64,000 bases of DNA from contig JBITNC010000001.1 in the NCBI GenBank assembly GCA_050084985.1, positions 26,474,001 through 26,538,000 on the forward strand. Reading direction: 5' to 3'. Within the stretch, counting starts at the first letter, position 1; the number at the start of each line of letters is the position of its first letter. The notes beneath the pieces were generated by a model, which worked only from the letters and a program-made list of their open reading frames with translations, had not been told where the DNA came from and did not search any database. A program made the position numbers and the translations under genes. The DNA comes from Nageia nagi. Lineage: Eukaryota > Pinophyta. Below are positions 35,523-47,619 of this stretch, in pieces.

Positions 35523-36310
35523 ATGGAGCATTCACCATTTAAAATTGAACCTCTCACACCTCATAACTATCACACTTGGAAACCATAGATGTTGACAGTA
35601 TTAGCACAAAGAGAACTAAACACATTCATTAAGGAGCAAAAATTCACATTCAAATCAAACTATGAAACTTAGTCATTCACAAAGGCAACTAGTGAGGTAT
35701 TTGGGCTAATAAAATCAAATGTTAGTGAGAGCTTGTGGTTTCATCTTGATAGTATAACCACACCACATGAGGCATGGGATAAATTGGAATCTTTGTTTGG
35801 TAAAGTTGACACAATGAGAGCCATGAAAATTGATGCTCAACTTACTGCTTTGTCTCTTGACGACCATCCCACCATGATTGATTATCTCACTAAATTTAAC
35901 GAGTTATACTCACAATTGTTGGGTAGTGGTAAAAAGAGGAAAGAGGAAGAATGCATTTATTTGATTTTATCAAAATTGAAGGGCCCATTCTATGTATTTG
36001 CATCTACATTCCTCTCTACAATCGATGCTATGGGTGATGAATTCACAATGCTTAAAAAGAATTTTGTGAACGTCTTACAAGGGAAGAGACTAAAATTTCA
36101 ATTCTTGAGGCATCTTCATCTAAAGCAATAACAACATCTAAAGGCAAAGTCAAGCCCAAGCCTAAGCCTAAGTCCACTACACCACAGACAGCTCCTAAAG
36201 CCCCTGACTCCAAATCCACTCAAGAAAAGGAGAAGCCTACTTGTTCTTATTGTGGGAAGCTTGGTCATGTCATTGAAAATTGTTACAAAAATATGAAAGA
36301 TGATAAAAAG
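35523..36310 (+). pseudogene. Element G gag (broken)
   Basis: Start MEHSPFKIEPLTPHNYHTW at 35523 with a stop soon after. Then LWFHLDSITTPHEAWDKLES and DYLTKFNELYSQLLGSGKK, typical copia gag (UBN2-like). A canonical zinc knuckle CSYCGKLGHVIENC (CX2CX4HX4C) at 36242-36283. Breaks near 35588, 35668 and 36130. Confidence 0.8.
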
Positions 36311-39300
36311 AAGAAAAAATCTGAAACTTCTCATGTATCAAGCAAGGCTTTGAATGTTCATGGGAAGAGACATTCAGTTTTTGAGAGTTGGGTTATGGAT
36401 TCAGGTGCCTCTCATCACATGACTTCATCCAAAGAATCTTTTCCATCTCTTTGTTCTATTTCTACTTCTAGCATTGAGGTTGGTGATTCCTCTCACATTT
36501 CTGTGAAGGGGAATGGGGACATTCCTGTTGAAGGTGGTCGCATCCTTGATGTGCTTTTGGTTCCTAATCTCTTCACCAACCTTCTTTCTATGTATTAGAT
36601 TTGTAATATTGGTGGTGGGAGGATTGTTTTATTTACACTTGATGATTTTGAGATTCGTAGTTTGCTGGAGCCATAGTCGCTTCTCGCACAAGGTGATGTT
36701 GACCATTCCTTGAGGCTCTATCAGTTTGAGGCCGTTGATGATACTGATTCAGGTACTGGGTTGGTTTTCCATGCAGATTTTGTGAGTAGACTTTGGCATG
36801 AGAGGTTTGGGCACCTCAAATATAGATATTTGTAGCAATTGCATTCTCATGATACTGTCATTGGCTTGCCTAAGGTGTCTTGTTTGATGGTGGTTGCAAC
36901 CCTTGGGAAGCAACATCAAGAACCTTTTCCTAAAGGTAAAGCTAATTGCGCCTCTTCTCTTTTAGAGTTGGTGCATAGTGACTTGATGATCTTTCCACAC
37001 CCATCCTTCATTGGAGCTCGGTATGCATTGACTTTTATTGATGATTTCTCGAGACGTACTTGGGTGTATTTTCTCAAGTACAAGAGTGATGTCTTTGCTC
37101 ACTTCAAAGTCTTCAAGGCTTTGGTCAAGAATCAGTCTTCCAGTTGTATCAAGAAGCTTCGCACAGACAATGGGGGAGAATACTTAATACTTCAGCATTG
37201 AGTTTTTAGAGTTCCTTGAGTAGTATGGAATAATTCATCAACATTTAGTTCCTCACACTCCACAGCAGAATGGAGTTGTAGAAAGAAAGAACAAAACACT
37301 GAAGGAGATGGCCAGTTGTATGATGCATTCCAAAGACTTGCCTTCTATTTTTTGGGCTAAGGCAGTCAATTGTGCGAACTACATCCAGAATCGCACTCCC
37401 ATCGGGCATTTGATCATATGACTCCTATAGAGGCTTGGAGTGGAACCAAGCCATATGTGTCATGCTTCAGAGTGTTTGGTAGTCATGCTTGGGCTTTCAT
37501 TCCGAAGACCAAGTGTAAGGCCTTGGATAAGAAGAGCAAACCTCTCATCTTTGTTGGCTATAGTGAGAGTATGAAGGTGTATTGACTGATTGATCTTGAT
37601 ATCCATGATCTCTTTTTCCACACTCATGTTCAGTTTAATGAGCACCTTCCTGATTCTCTCTCTTCATCTCCTTCCTCGGTCTTACCCTACTCCTGTGACA
37701 CATCTTCTGAGGCTTTCATGAGTAAGATATTCCTTAGGTTGTTTCTCCCACAACAACTATTGATTCTCCTACACCTACACCTCCTGTAGTTGTTGCTACT
37801 CCTATTCATGTTGCATCTTCTTCCATTGCTGGTAGTCGCATACCCAAATGGGATTGCTCTACACTTGAGGATGCAACACCTTTCATCAAGGATCTCCCTC
37901 CTTCTTGCCGCTATTCCACTGGTTCCAGTCTAGTTGGTCAAGCACATTCAAGTGATCCACAAACTTTTTCAAAGGCTCATGGTATACCGGAGTGGGATGA
38001 TGCCATGGCGGTTGATTATTCTTCCTTTTTGAAGAATAATAGTTGGGAGCTTGTTTCTCTTCCCCATGGGAGGAAGTTGTTTTGGTGTAAATGGGTGTAT
38101 CGAACCAAGTATGCAGCTGATGGTTCCATTGATAAGTATAAGGCTCGTCTTGTTGGTTCTCACAAGTTGAAGGGATTGACTACTCTAAGACCTTTTCCCC
38201 TGTGGCCAAGATGGATTCAATTCACCTTATACTTGCTTTTGCTGCTGCTCAGGGATGGTCAATTTTTCAGATGGATGTGAAGAGCGCGGAGCAGCTCGTC
38301 GGTTTTGTCCAGGATTCTTCACTTGTTTGTAGGCTTAAAAAATCTCTCTATGGCCTCAAACAAGCTCCTTGGGCATGGTATGAGAAGATGGATTCTTTTC
38401 TCCTCTCCATTGATTTTGTATGGTGTTCCTCCAACCCTGCAGTCTATATCTGGAGACATGGATCAGATACCACTATTTTGTGTTGTATGTTGATGACCTT
38501 CTTCTCACCAGCACCTTCCGCTCTCACATTTAGACAGTTTAACAGGCTCTCTCTGAGAGATTTGAGATGGTATACCTTGGACTTGCTCGTTACTTTCTTG
38601 GTTTTTAGGTGACATAGACAGATTGAGGGATTTCCATATCTTAGCAGAAATATGTCTTGGATCTTCTTCAACGGTGTAGGATGGTAGATTGCAATCCTTC
38701 TCCAACACCTTTTCAAAGTGGGGTAACTTTTACTTCCATTTGCATTTCACCGCTATGTGATGTTGCTTTGTCTCGCTAGTTGGTTGGAAGCCTTCTATAC
38801 CTCACCCATACTCGACCACATATTTCATATGTTGTTGGGCTTGTTTCTTGGTTTGTACAGACCCCTCATGAGTGTCATTGGCAGGAAGCCAAGAGAATTC
38901 TTTGATATATGAGGGGCAGTACCCACTTCGGTCTGCAGTAAACGAGAGGTGATCCAGTGTTGAGTGGATATACAGATTCTAATTGGGCTGGTTCTTTTGA
39001 TGATCATCGTTCCACTTGTCTATGTATTTTGTCTTGGTACTTCTCCCATTGCTTGGTCGTGCAAGAAGAGGTAGGCTATTGCACTATCATTGACTAAGGC
39101 AGAGTATAGAGTAGTTTTTTATGTGAGTCAAGAGGCACTTTGGCTTCAGTAGTTATTGGAGGAGTTTGGCTACCCCTAATCTCGGACCACAGTTCTTTGG
39201 TGTGACAACTAGAGCGCAATTCACATTTCGCTCAATCCTGTTGAGCATCAATGAACCAAACACATTGAGGTCCACATGTACTTCATCCGTCAACATATTC

Positions 39301-39400
39301 AGGATAGCATTCTCAGCTTGGAGTACATTCCTACAGAGCAGCAGATCACGAACATCTTCACTAAATCCTTTGCATTGCCTCGTTTCCTTGAGTTGCATGG
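36311..39400 (+). pseudogene. Element G pol (protease-integrase-RT-RNase H, broken)
   Basis: Protease WVMDSGASHHMTSS near 36390. Integrase zinc finger remnant WHERFGHLKY near 36795. Catalytic LVHSDLM (about 36968), LRTDNGGEYL (about 37155), QQNGVVERKNKTLKEM (about 37265). RT starts WDDAMAVDYSSFLKNNSWEL (about 37993). After QMDVKSAEQL (38270-38290) the segment expected before GFVQDSSLVCRLKKSLYGLK is shortened, and the catalytic YVDD region (about 38486) is out of frame. RNase H traces (GYTDSNWAGSFDDHRST, about 38965) follow. Confidence 0.8.
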
Positions 39401-39609
39401 CTTGCTTGGGGTGAAGGAAGTTGTCCTCAAGGGGTGTTGGTGAGGACATCTTCCTCTCCATCCTCCCTCTTCTACTGTGAGATGGTTTTTTCATCATCTT
39501 TCAGCAGATTCTTTGCACATATTGTACATGAGTACTTGATCAGGCCTTGTTGCCAGGACTCATTTTTTGTGGATGTGCCACTTTACCGCCTTGTTCACTT
39601 AAGGGGGAG

Positions 39610-39890
39610 TGTTAGAGTATTAAAATCACTTAGGAGTATTTATTTATTTCCTAGGTCTTATTTCTAGCCTGTTTGTTGTGGTGATAACCACTTCTTTGTC
39701 ACTTTGTGGATTTTTTCTTCACGCATGTTTGGCATGCTTTTGTACACTAGCTTGTATTTTCCCTATTTATTTGGGCTCCATTCTTATTTCAGATTGATCA
39801 GTTCCAGGATTCTAGCTTCTTTCGTTGTTCTTATTGTGCTCTTGCATTTTTCTTTCTGAGTTTGATTTTCTCTCCTTGCAAGTCTTCACA
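39610..39890 (+). repeat. 3' LTR of element G
   Basis: 281 bp, equal in length to the 5' LTR, preceded by the polypurine tract aagggggag. Confidence 0.88.
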
Positions 39891-40860
39891 GAGGGTGGAC
39901 GAATCTCCCTAAAGCCAAGGATTCACCAAAACAACCCTCTCCAAGTGCTACAATCCTTCTCAAGCTTGTTTGTGTTGGGATGCTTTTCTTTTCCGCGCGG
40001 GACACTCTGAATATCGCGGGCAAAACTTAGGAGATCCCAAGCAACATAGTTGGGAATGCATTACCAATTCCCCTGGTTGAAAAGGATTGTGTACGTCCAA
40101 GGCTCTTATTGAAACACCCTGTCCAGCGACCCCAACATTGTTATGTTGTAAGGTGTGTTCGCTAGGTGTGTTTCGGGATAGGGATAGATAAATAAAAGGT
40201 GCAGTATCCCTCTTTGGAATTAGCCTCAATGGAATGGAATGAAAGGTATGTAGTCTTTTAACCAACGATGTTTTATTCTTTGATGTATAGAGTTTGTTCG
40301 GAACTTTTGTGCATGGACGTAATGATTGTATTAGGGTTTGAAAGCATAAAGGAAAAATGTTAAGATGTGAAGGACAACACCTTGGAGAAAGAAATGGATA
40401 CTTGGTTGGATTATGAGTTCGAGGTTCACTGACAGGAAAGTGTCTAAGAGTTGATCTCTTTCGAATCGGTTAAGGACTCTTCATCCAATTCATCCAACCT
40501 TGCAAGCAACCAACTTCATGTTCGAATTGCTTCAAAGATGAGCAGGGAGAAACATCAAATGGATGGAAACAAGAGTTTCAAGATGAGAGGATCATGGGTT
40601 TGGATGAAGGACCTAACAAGATGTCATGAAAGTAGAAATTTGACATAGAATACCCAATCAACTTGCGTGTTAAGGATCAAGCAACAAACATAGGTAGACT
40701 TCAAGTACTTTTTAAAGTTTTTTCAAAGATAACTTCCCTAAAGCTCTTGAGCTTTCAAAAGAATAAAATGAAAGTACACAAATCCACTATGAGTGCCCTC
40801 AAAGAATTAATCAATAACACCAATGTGAAAAGTTTCAAACTCAAGTCTTTGCTTTAACCA
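39891..40860. other. Unassigned retroelement-like sequence
   Basis: Probably continues element F on the far side of G (up to about 40450), but no primer site or LTR end is seen. A short frame at 40451-40648 has no recognisable match. Confidence 0.3.
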
Positions 40861-41130
40861 CTTTGTATTAATTTGAAAAAGAGTCATGCAACGATACATC
40901 AAGTTGCTACTCTCTTACAAAAGTTCTCTCTCCAAGCTTGAAGTATTTTGCTTCAAAATGAAGTCCTTACAAAAATGAGACCCTTGGTCTCTTACTTATA
41001 GAGTTTGGAAGCCCTAAAACTGACTTTTGAAACCCTAGAAATGAGTTTCAAAACCCTAACCCTAATTACGAAATTAAAAGCTAATTAAAAATGCTAAATA
41101 GAGATTACAATTGAACGTAGTGGAAATCCA
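40861..41130 (-). repeat. Possible distal LTR or tail of unknown-ORF element copy 3
   Basis: On the - strand CTCTATAAGTAAGAG (near 40995-41005) follows repeated agggttttgaaac-type sequence; located just past the ORF end at 41131. Assignment is by position and TATA direction only. Confidence 0.3.
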
Positions 41131-42927
41131 CTAAGTTGGCCAAATATTTGGCATATGTATCAAAAATTTGCCAAAATAGACTCCTTTGTATTCTGGCGAT
41201 TGTGGGAAGATGACTTGCATGTTTGTGGCGATTTTGGCTTCAAAGTCATCTCCCATGAACGCTTCTACATTCCTAATGGCACGATGGATTGTTTGGAGAG
41301 CTCCTTCGTTTGATAGCAGGTGCTCCAAGATGGCCTTATTGGTTTTGACCATTTCCTTGCTCCAATTAGCCAATCTCATCCCTCCTATCATTTGTTTTCC
41401 TATTTTTAGGCTATGTGGATCCTCAGAACATATATGCTTTATGATAGTGGCGTGGATCATTGTCATCATTGTCATATACTCCTTAATGCTACCATTTTCC
41501 TCAAACAAGGTTACCTGGAATTCGTATTCCCTTGCCTGTTTATTGATGACGGCTTTGAGCTGGTTTCTGGTGTATATGAAGTCAGTGGACTTGGCTTTGA
41601 TATAGAACAAGTAATCGTATAGTTGGAACCAATCTATGCAAAAATCCAACACGAAAGGATGATGGGTTTCCCTTCTTCGTATGTCTAGTATTGTAGGGCA
41701 CCCATTCTTCCATCTGATGATCAATTGGTCTATTTTCTCCGCTTGAGAATGCGACCTGTCCTTCTCAATATAAAAATTTACCTTGCTTGAGTGGAGTGCT
41801 TTGATGGCCTCAATGAGGTTCTTGGTCCATCCTTGTTTTAGGGCAGTTATTTCAGTATTTAAGTCAACCTGCTTTTTGATGTCTTCAACTATCAAATTAG
41901 AAGCCTTGACTTCTTTGTCGATCATTTTCTACCTCGCCACTATCTTCTTCAGCTTTCGGTTCTCTAACTTCAATAACATACCAGATTCCCTCAATGCCTG
42001 TGCATTTGTGATGATGTTGTGCTCCATTCCCAATTGGCCAACAATCTTTGTAGGGGCCTCTTCTGTCTCGATGGTGAGGGCAAACTTTCTGGTACTAGCC
42101 TTGTTTTTCCTTGAGTAGAGCTTATCCTTATAGGTGACTTTTCCTACAGTGGTGATAAGAGTATCAATTTGCTAAAGTTCCTCATTTTCATCTTCGGAAT
42201 CTTCTCTTTCGCAGGGATGATTTGAACTCAAATTGGCCATCATTGCAACCATGTCGAAGCGGGGTTCCATAGGTTGTTTTCTGTAGGGAACCATCTCTTT
42301 GTCTTCAATGATCTCAACATCATGCTCTACTTGTCTTCTTTTTCTCCTCTATTCTTCATTTTCTCTCTCATCCTCCTGATTTCCATCGTCTCCCCTTGAA
42401 GATGACGCCATTGCCCTGGGTCTTGAAGTACCCTTTTGAGCTGATGTTGTTGTGGTTCTCCGAGATGGTGGTGTTTGCGATGCCTGTTTTGAGGAGCAGA
42501 TTTTGGGGTAGCCTCTCCTACTGCTTGCTGTACAATCATATCAGCTGAGGGATTGCCTTCACTAAGGATCTCTACTAAATGATCAATGTTGACCCGCTCA
42601 AAGGCAGTATCTTGGTTTATCTCCATGTCGGTGTTGATGATTGCAGCAAAATCCATCTCTTCATCGGTCTTTGATGAGTCACTTAGTCCATATTTATCGG
42701 AACTGGATGATGATGTGTAGGGTTTTTGATTCAGGTGCATACCACTCCGGTTCAAACCTTGCGGGAGATTTATCTTTTTTTGCAAGTGTTTGAATGGTTG
42801 AGAGATCAGGCCTACTCTTCTGAGGTCCAGGATTTCATTTCTCGTACTTGTGATAGTTGTTTCAATGGTTTGTCCAGGGATGCTATTGGTAGCATACTGC
42901 CCGTTCTATCCTTGAGCCAGGGTTACT
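41131..42927 (-). pseudogene. Unknown-ORF protein, copy 3, C-terminal half
   Basis: Minus strand, continuing the N-terminal half at 49616-51143 after removal of element B. It contains a Ser/Asp-rich stretch (SSSSSDKYGLSDSSKTDEEM, about 42700) and a Gln/His/Arg-rich basic part (42330-42480). A 264-codon open stretch (41131-41925) is helical and Lys/Glu-rich, with KIDQLIIRWKNGCPTILDI and FCIDWFQLYDYLFYIKAKS. In copies 1 and 2 the corresponding part has CHEF-x3-DWL and coiled coil. Stops between 41925 and 42327 break the frame. Function unknown. Confidence 0.6.
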
Positions 42928-43592
42928 TGTAATGTTCCAAAAATAAATATTTTGTAAATGTCTCCTACGCTTAATTATAAAAGTGGAAAAGGGGTTCATG
43001 TGACTAGGAGACATAACTTAAGTTGTGTTTATTTATGTTTTATATTTTTATTTTTTTGTAATAAGGTACTTTAAGTGATTTTAGGGTTAGGAGATGTCAA
43101 CTCCAAATTAGAACCTCATTCTATAAAAGGAAGTGAGCATCTCATTTGGAGGATGTTATGTGATATGAGAATTGAATATTGAAACCCTAGAGTTTCCATG
43201 AGTTGAGATTGCAGGTCTTGCTCATTCCCATAGTGCATTGGAGGTGCATGGTTGGGGACTTGGCAATATCATTGAAGGTGTTATTGCCCTAAAATATAAA
43301 AAATACAAAAAGAGGCATCTGTGAGTGGTTCGTGGCATTTCTTTTGGGGAGGGATTCACTCAGTTTGAAAAGTTTGTATCTGCATTTTTAGTTTCGTGAG
43401 GATTCCATTTGTCCATTCCAACTTTGTATTGGTTTGGAAATATTTAATATATATGATACTGGCTGATTTCTCCTCATACTAGTGTTATTTTATGAGCAAT
43501 TTCTGAGTTATTTTATTGCTGCAATTTATTTTTGCATTTTTATATTGAGGGTTTGCTAGAAATAAAGAAATAAAAATAAAAGGAACATCACA
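42928..43592 (+). repeat. 5' LTR of element B
   Basis: 665 bp with TATAAAAG at 43132-43139, preceded by cattc and followed by gaagtgagc; transcription start expected ~30 bp downstream. Confidence 0.9.
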
Positions 43593-43594
43593 AG

Positions 43595-43606
43595 TGGTAT
43601 CAGAGC
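43595..43606 (+). promoter_or_regulatory. Primer binding site of element B
   Basis: TGGTATCAGAGC, two bases after the LTR end; initiator-Met tRNA type. Confidence 0.88.
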
Positions 43607-44202
43607 TTGGATCTTGCCAGCTTGTGGTTAGATCTAACATTTTTCAAAGATTTGGAGAGTTTTTGTAGAAAATTCAGATTTTCAGTTTCCAGCATCTGGG
43701 TATTGAAGAAATTTGGGTGATCTGCATTTTAAAAGCAATTTTCAGAGTCAAAAAGGCATTTTTTTTAAGAAATCTGCATTCCTAGACTAAGTCGTCTAGG
43801 TTTGGGAGAAAAAATTTGCAGGATTGAAAGCTATTTTCAAGCCCAAAAAGTCTTGATCTATTATTCTAGCCAGAAAAAAGTCTTGAGAATTCAAGGCAGA
43901 ATTGGAGTTGTGTTTTCTTTGAATTAGGGTTTTCAGAAAAATTAGGGATTTCAGAAATTTTTTGTGGGTATTTCAGATTCATGTTAAAAAGTGCTTTTCT
44001 ATGGTGAAAATTTATGCCCTGGTGAAAATTGCGGATTTTTAGGGGATTCGCGGATTTTTAGGGATGTGTATTAGAAAATAAAAATTGCAGATTTGGATAC
44101 CCTTTTGGCCAAATTGAAGATTTGTGGCTTCAGAAAAAATTTGGTGGTAAGAATTTTTCAGTATTTCAAAATTCCATTCTTTTGAAGGTTTGATAGGGTT
44201 TT

Positions 44203-47200
44203 ATGCATCGTCCCCCTATTCATCAGTATTTTACTAGGAAAAACAAACTTGCTTTGGAAATGGCAAACAAGGCAGAGGATGAGGAGCCCCAAAGGCCAGT
44301 TGATAGGACTGAGCAAAAGTTCGATGCCCTACTTAACATGATGCAAAGAATGGTGTCCTTACAAGAGACAAATCAGCAAGAATTGAGGGCAGCTTTGGGC
44401 AAGCCAAATGGCACAAGGAGGGAAGGAGAAAGGGGGAAAAACAACAATGGGCATGAGTCATCATCTAATTCACATACTCCCTTGCCTAGGCCATCCAAGC
44501 CTATGTTTCTTGCTCCACCACCTTCACCAGAGGAAGATGAGGTAACTGATGAATTAGATGAATGGTTTGCTGCTTATAGTAATAAATCTGAAGGTTTTAG
44601 GGCAGCAGTTTCTTTTGATAAATATTTGAAGATTGTGGGTAAATCTGTTGTTGAGGCTAAAAAAGAGAAAAAGAAACCCTTATTGCATCAAAAGGTGACC
44701 ATTCCCTCATTTAATGGTCAAGATGGTCTCACAGCTAAGGCATGGCTTCAAAAATTGCAAACTTATTTTACCTTGGAGCCTATTTCTGAAGCTGATGCAG
44801 TTCAGATTGCTACACTTCACCTTGAGGGTAGTGCTTACTTATGGTGGCATCATGGGTTAGTAACCCAAGGGCACAGTGATATTGATATATTTGATGAGTT
44901 TTGTGTTAGGGTTTTGAACAGGTTTGAAAGATGGAATGTGGAAGAGTATTTTAAGGAGCTTGCCACTTTGAAGCAAACTTCATCCATTCATGCCTATGTG
45001 GAGGAGTTTGAGCAACTTTTAGTTCAGGTCCAAAACATATCACCCAAGAGGGTAATTTTTCTTTTTATGGATGGTTTATTGGAACCTTTGAAAGGGCTAG
45101 TTAAGGCTTTTGAGCCAGTTACTCTTGATGATGCCATTAAGAGGGCTTTGAACTTGGAATCTGTTTTACCTCCTAGGCAGAAATATGTTGCACATAACAC
45201 ATCTGTTAGACCACATTTTGCAGCTAGGAAAACAGGTTTTGGACTGCAGTATGGACAATCAGGAAATCTCACGCAGCAAGGTGGAAATGAAAGGAATTTT
45301 TATGGCAAGAATCCCATGCATAGAGAGGGTTTCAGATCTGGTTTTCAGCCATCTAATAAGCCTCCAAATGGACCACGCTTGACACAAGAAGAGAAATATG
45401 AGCTAAGGAAACAAAACAAGTGTTTCATTTGCAAGTCTCCTTGGCAAAGAGGTCATAAATGTAGAGAAGGAGGTATGAAAATCATTGAATTACATTCTGA
45501 TTCTGATTCTGATAATTCTGATTTTTATGAGGCAGATGAGACACCTTTGGAAGAGGAAGCACAAAGGGAGTATGACGAAGTTCCTGAAGGTTCCCTAGCC
45601 ACTTTGAGTGGGTTGAATGAGTTTCGCACTATTAAAGTACCAGGTAGATCTTTTGATGAGAAGGTTATTGTTTTAATAGATGGTGGTGCTACTTACAATT
45701 TTGTTGATGAGAAGTTTGCCACTAGAAAGAATCTTCCTACAACTATCATTCCTGGTTTTAGTGTTGCTATTGGCAATGGTGATCTTATCACTTGCAACAA
45801 AGTGGTAAGAAACATAAAAATTAATTTTGGCAACATGGAAGTAGATGAGCAATTCTTTGTTTTTCCCTTAGGAGGCATTCCACATATGGTTTTGGGTGTG
45901 CAATGGTTATATTCACTTGGTGATTATGTTACTAATTATCAAAAATTAGAACTGAAATTTGTGCTTGAAGAGAAAGAAGTGGTGTTGCAAGGAATAAAGG
46001 AAAATGGGCCAAAAGATTCTTGCAAAATTTTGGATGTCTCTTGCAAAAGAATGGAGAGATTGATGAGGCATAGAGACATTGAATGGGCAGCTGTAATTTT
46101 TAGCACAGAAGGGAAAAAATCAACCACCTATCATCCTCAAATTCAAGGTTTGCTACAAAAACATCTTAAGGTATTTTCTGACCTACCTAAAGGTTTGCCA
46201 CCTAGTAGAGGTTTTCAACATGTTATTGAATTGGAAGCAAATAGTAAACCTGTTATAATAAAACCTTATAGGCATCCAAAGGTTTTTAAAGATAAGATTG
46301 AGAAAACAATTGCTGAATTGCTTGAGAGTGGACACATTAGACCTAGTTGTAGTCCTTTTGCCTCACCTATTGTTTTAGTGAAAAAGAAAGATGGAACTAT
46401 GAGAATGTGCTTTGATTATAGGGCATTGAATAAAAAAACCATAAAAAATAGATATCCTATTCCTAGAGTTGATGAATTGATAGATGAGTTACATGGGGCT
46501 AAGTATTTTTCAAAAATTGATCTTAGATCAAGATATCATCAGATTCGTATGAAGGATGAGGATGTGTATAAAACAGCATTTAGATGCTATTGTGGACACT
46601 ATGAGTTTATGGTTATGCCTTTTGGATTGACTAATGCACCTGCCACTTTTCAATCAACCATGAATCAAATTTTCAGTCAGCATTTGAGGCGCTTTGTCTT
46701 GGTATTTTTTGATGATATTTTGGTATATAGCAAAAATTGGGATGATCATTTACAACATTTAGATTCAGTTTTGAGCATTTTAGGACAGCAAGAGTTTTAT
46801 GCAAAAGAATCTAAGTGTGAATTTGCTATGACTGAAATTTTGTACTTGGGGCATATTATTTGCAAAGATGGGGTGAAAGTTGATCAAGCTAAAGTTTCAG
46901 CTGTACAAAGATGGCATATAGCATCCAACCTAACAGAATTGAGAGGTTTTGTGGGATTATGTAGTTACTACAGGAGGTTCATTAAGGGGTTTTCATCTTT
47001 GGCTGCTCCCCTTACTGAATTGACTAAGAAAGGGGCTTTTTCATGGTCCAATGAGGCTCTTCTAAGTTTTCTAAAGTTGAAGGATGTAATGACTTCCACT
47101 CCTTTACTTGCTATTCCTAATTTTTCTGTTGCTTTTACTATTGCTTGTGATGCTTCAGATGCTGGAGTTAGAGCTGTACTTATGCAACAAGGACGCCTCA

Positions 47201-47619
47201 TTGCCTATGAGAGTAGAAAGCTCTCAAATGTGGAGAAAACTTTCAGCATCTATGATAAAGAGATGCTAGCTATCATGCATGCCTTGACCAAATTCAAGCA
47301 ATACTTGGTGTGTGGCAAGTTTGTGGTCAAAATTGATCATAACAGTTTGAAATACTTCTTGGGACAAGCTGACCTAAATGAAAGACAACAAAAATGGGTA
47401 ACAAAGTTGCAATCATATGATTTTGAAATTGAATTTGTAAAGGGTAAGAAGAATTCAGCAGCTGATGCACTTTCTAGGCACCCTACTTTTCATTCTTTTT
47501 CCATTATTTCTGCTGATTGGAAAGTAAAAATTATGGCTGAATATGCGAAGCATGATTTTTTCTCTAAACTAATAAATGGGCAAGTTGAAGATGATAGGTT
47601 CAGCCATAAAGAAGACTGA
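44203..47619 (+). CDS. Element B gag-protease-RT-RNase H polyprotein (1,138 codons)
   Basis: One open frame. N-terminal Pro/Glu-rich gag (1-165); gag core about 166-310 (AKAWLQKLQTYFTLEPISE, GSAYLWWHHGLV); zinc knuckle CFICKSPWQRGHKC about 406-420; protease LIDGGATYNFVDE about 491-503 (DGG rather than the usual D-S/T-G). RT about 700-900 with KKDGTMRMCFDYRALNKKT, MPFGLTNAPATFQ and the catalytic FFDD at about 835-838. RNase H about 978-1110 with ACDASDAG, YDKEMLAIMHALTKFKQYL and DALSRHP. The frame is lost near 47614 in a short G run, where element A has one more G. Otherwise intact, so this may once have been an active master copy. Confidence 0.92.
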   Translation: MHRPPIHQYFTRKNKLALEMANKAEDEEPQRPVDRTEQKFDALLNMMQRMVSLQETNQQELRAALGKPNGTRREGERGKNNNGHESSSNSHTPLPRPSKPMFLAPPPSPEEDEVTDELDEWFAAYSNKSEGFRAAVSFDKYLKIVGKSVVEAKKEKKKPLLHQKVTIPSFNGQDGLTAKAWLQKLQTYFTLEPISEADAVQIATLHLEGSAYLWWHHGLVTQGHSDIDIFDEFCVRVLNRFERWNVEEYFKELATLKQTSSIHAYVEEFEQLLVQVQNISPKRVIFLFMDGLLEPLKGLVKAFEPVTLDDAIKRALNLESVLPPRQKYVAHNTSVRPHFAARKTGFGLQYGQSGNLTQQGGNERNFYGKNPMHREGFRSGFQPSNKPPNGPRLTQEEKYELRKQNKCFICKSPWQRGHKCREGGMKIIELHSDSDSDNSDFYEADETPLEEEAQREYDEVPEGSLATLSGLNEFRTIKVPGRSFDEKVIVLIDGGATYNFVDEKFATRKNLPTTIIPGFSVAIGNGDLITCNKVVRNIKINFGNMEVDEQFFVFPLGGIPHMVLGVQWLYSLGDYVTNYQKLELKFVLEEKEVVLQGIKENGPKDSCKILDVSCKRMERLMRHRDIEWAAVIFSTEGKKSTTYHPQIQGLLQKHLKVFSDLPKGLPPSRGFQHVIELEANSKPVIIKPYRHPKVFKDKIEKTIAELLESGHIRPSCSPFASPIVLVKKKDGTMRMCFDYRALNKKTIKNRYPIPRVDELIDELHGAKYFSKIDLRSRYHQIRMKDEDVYKTAFRCYCGHYEFMVMPFGLTNAPATFQSTMNQIFSQHLRRFVLVFFDDILVYSKNWDDHLQHLDSVLSILGQQEFYAKESKCEFAMTEILYLGHIICKDGVKVDQAKVSAVQRWHIASNLTELRGFVGLCSYYRRFIKGFSSLAAPLTELTKKGAFSWSNEALLSFLKLKDVMTSTPLLAIPNFSVAFTIACDASDAGVRAVLMQQGRLIAYESRKLSNVEKTFSIYDKEMLAIMHALTKFKQYLVCGKFVVKIDHNSLKYFLGQADLNERQQKWVTKLQSYDFEIEFVKGKKNSAADALSRHPTFHSFSIISADWKVKIMAEYAKHDFFSKLINGQVEDDRFSHKED

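Larger units (their letters stand above)
33991..39890 (+). mobile_element. Element G: Ty1/copia retrotransposon (5.9 kb, broken)
   Basis: LTRs 33991-34271 and 39610-39890, both 281 bp, TGTTAGAGTA...TCTTCACA. Primer site TGGTACCAGAGC at 34272-34283 (one base off the usual initiator-Met form). Polypurine tract aagggggag at 39601-39609. Flanks GAGAG (33986-33990) and GAGGG (39891-39895) differ by one base. Domain order gag, protease, integrase, RT, RNase H is the copia order. Many stops and an RT deletion make it inactive. Confidence 0.88.

Noticed and set aside
40451-40857. Two short + strand frames
   Set aside because: No recognisable motif, no start context or partner; likely chance openings in unassigned repeat sequence.
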